A DNA stretch of 64,000 bases from contig NZ_AQOR01000001.1 of NCBI RefSeq assembly GCF_009846755.1, positions 1 to 64,000 on the forward strand, written 5' to 3'. The stretch comes from Alcanivorax sp. S71-1-4 (lineage in GTDB: Bacteria > Pseudomonadota > Gammaproteobacteria > Pseudomonadales > Alcanivoracaceae). A program made the translations under genes and the position numbers. The notes beneath the pieces were generated by a model, which was given only the letters and a program-made list of their open reading frames with translations, made no database searches and was not told the DNA's origin. The stretch's first letter is position 1; each line of letters starts with the position of its first letter. Positions 63,823 to 64,000 of the stretch are shown here, one piece after another.

Positions 63823-64000
63823 GTAGGGTGGGTAGAGCGAACGCGAAACCCACCGTGTCCATGCCTGTTCTTCACTCCCGCAAAATTATCGAAACCACCC
63901 CCAAACCATCGGAGCTGCCTTTGCGGAGGTGGGTAGTTTCGATGATTCTGTGCGAGCAGGGCGCTACATGGTCCCGGTGGGTTTCGCGTTCGCTCTACCC
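63823..64000. repeat. Second copy of the palindromic repeat, cut by the window end
   Basis: It starts GTAGGGTGGGTAGAGCGAAC and continues as the 11670 copy, including the internal hairpin and 'GCTACATGGTCCCGGTGGG'. Its arms differ from copy 1 (GCGAACGCGAAA instead of GCGCAGCGAAA), yet both arms carry the same change and still pair exactly. The last few bases lie beyond the window. Confidence 0.85.

Overview
The flanks look like the chromosome of a marine hydrocarbon-degrading gammaproteobacterium of the Alcanivorax/Alloalcanivorax type. Evidence is a GC-rich backbone, an AlkB alkane 1-monooxygenase, and the gammaproteobacterial cluster oxyR-recG, spoT-rpoZ-gmk, yicC, rph-pyrE. No species is claimed.

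Left backbone (1-23.6 kb): a DUF3024 protein, an alkylsulfatase-like lipoprotein divergent from an AraC regulator, a SnoaL-like protein, alkB with an 18-bp palindrome upstream, a PUD1_2-like protein, a DUF3649-PepSY-DUF3325 iron-type membrane operon behind a Fur-box-like site, a DUF5924 protein, htpG, a 164-bp palindromic repeat, asmA-like, recG-oxyR, an SDR-type dehydrogenase, ridA, spoT, rpoZ and gmk. Two further genes (a DUF4143 ATPase and a two-domain thioredoxin) follow gmk.

Genomic island (about 23,638-60,851, 37.2 kb): it sits in the 3' end of yicC. The intact yicC end lies at 60,832-60,851. A second copy of the last codons, differing only at synonymous positions, lies at 23,628-23,647. 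A tyrosine integrase is at the right end, and paired TGCCCACCA repeats with 12-bp spacing occur inside both ends. The cargo in order is: a restriction-endonuclease-like protein with no normal start, a ribbon-helix-helix-like protein, a winged-helix-like protein, an inovirus Gp2/YfjJ-like HUH protein, AlpA, an XRE regulator, and a 1548-residue mosaic lipoprotein. Next comes a tightly packed operon of WYL regulator, two dynamin-like GTPases, an internally duplicated protein, a HerA/FtsK-like ATPase, an LHH nuclease toxin and a SUKH immunity protein. It is followed by a ParE/Phd-type toxin-antitoxin pair, then a minus-strand block typical of integrative elements (RDF-like, YqaJ exonuclease, TIM barrel, DUF6878, DUF5983, DUF932, RadC, zinc-ribbon/glycine-zipper). 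The last cargo genes are a truncated NTPase with an IS remnant and a two-gene unit of a kinase-like/SF1-helicase fusion plus a PLD nuclease. I see no conjugative secretion genes, so the island looks like a mobilizable or satellite-type element loaded with probable defence and conflict genes.

Right backbone (60.8-64 kb): yicC, rph, pyrE, a periplasmic coiled-coil protein overlapping pyrE, and a second copy of the palindromic repeat cut by the window end.

The best candidate for an undescribed system is the dynamin/HerA/LHH operon at 34.4-43.8 kb. The second is the kinase-like-helicase/PLD pair at 53.4-58.7 kb.
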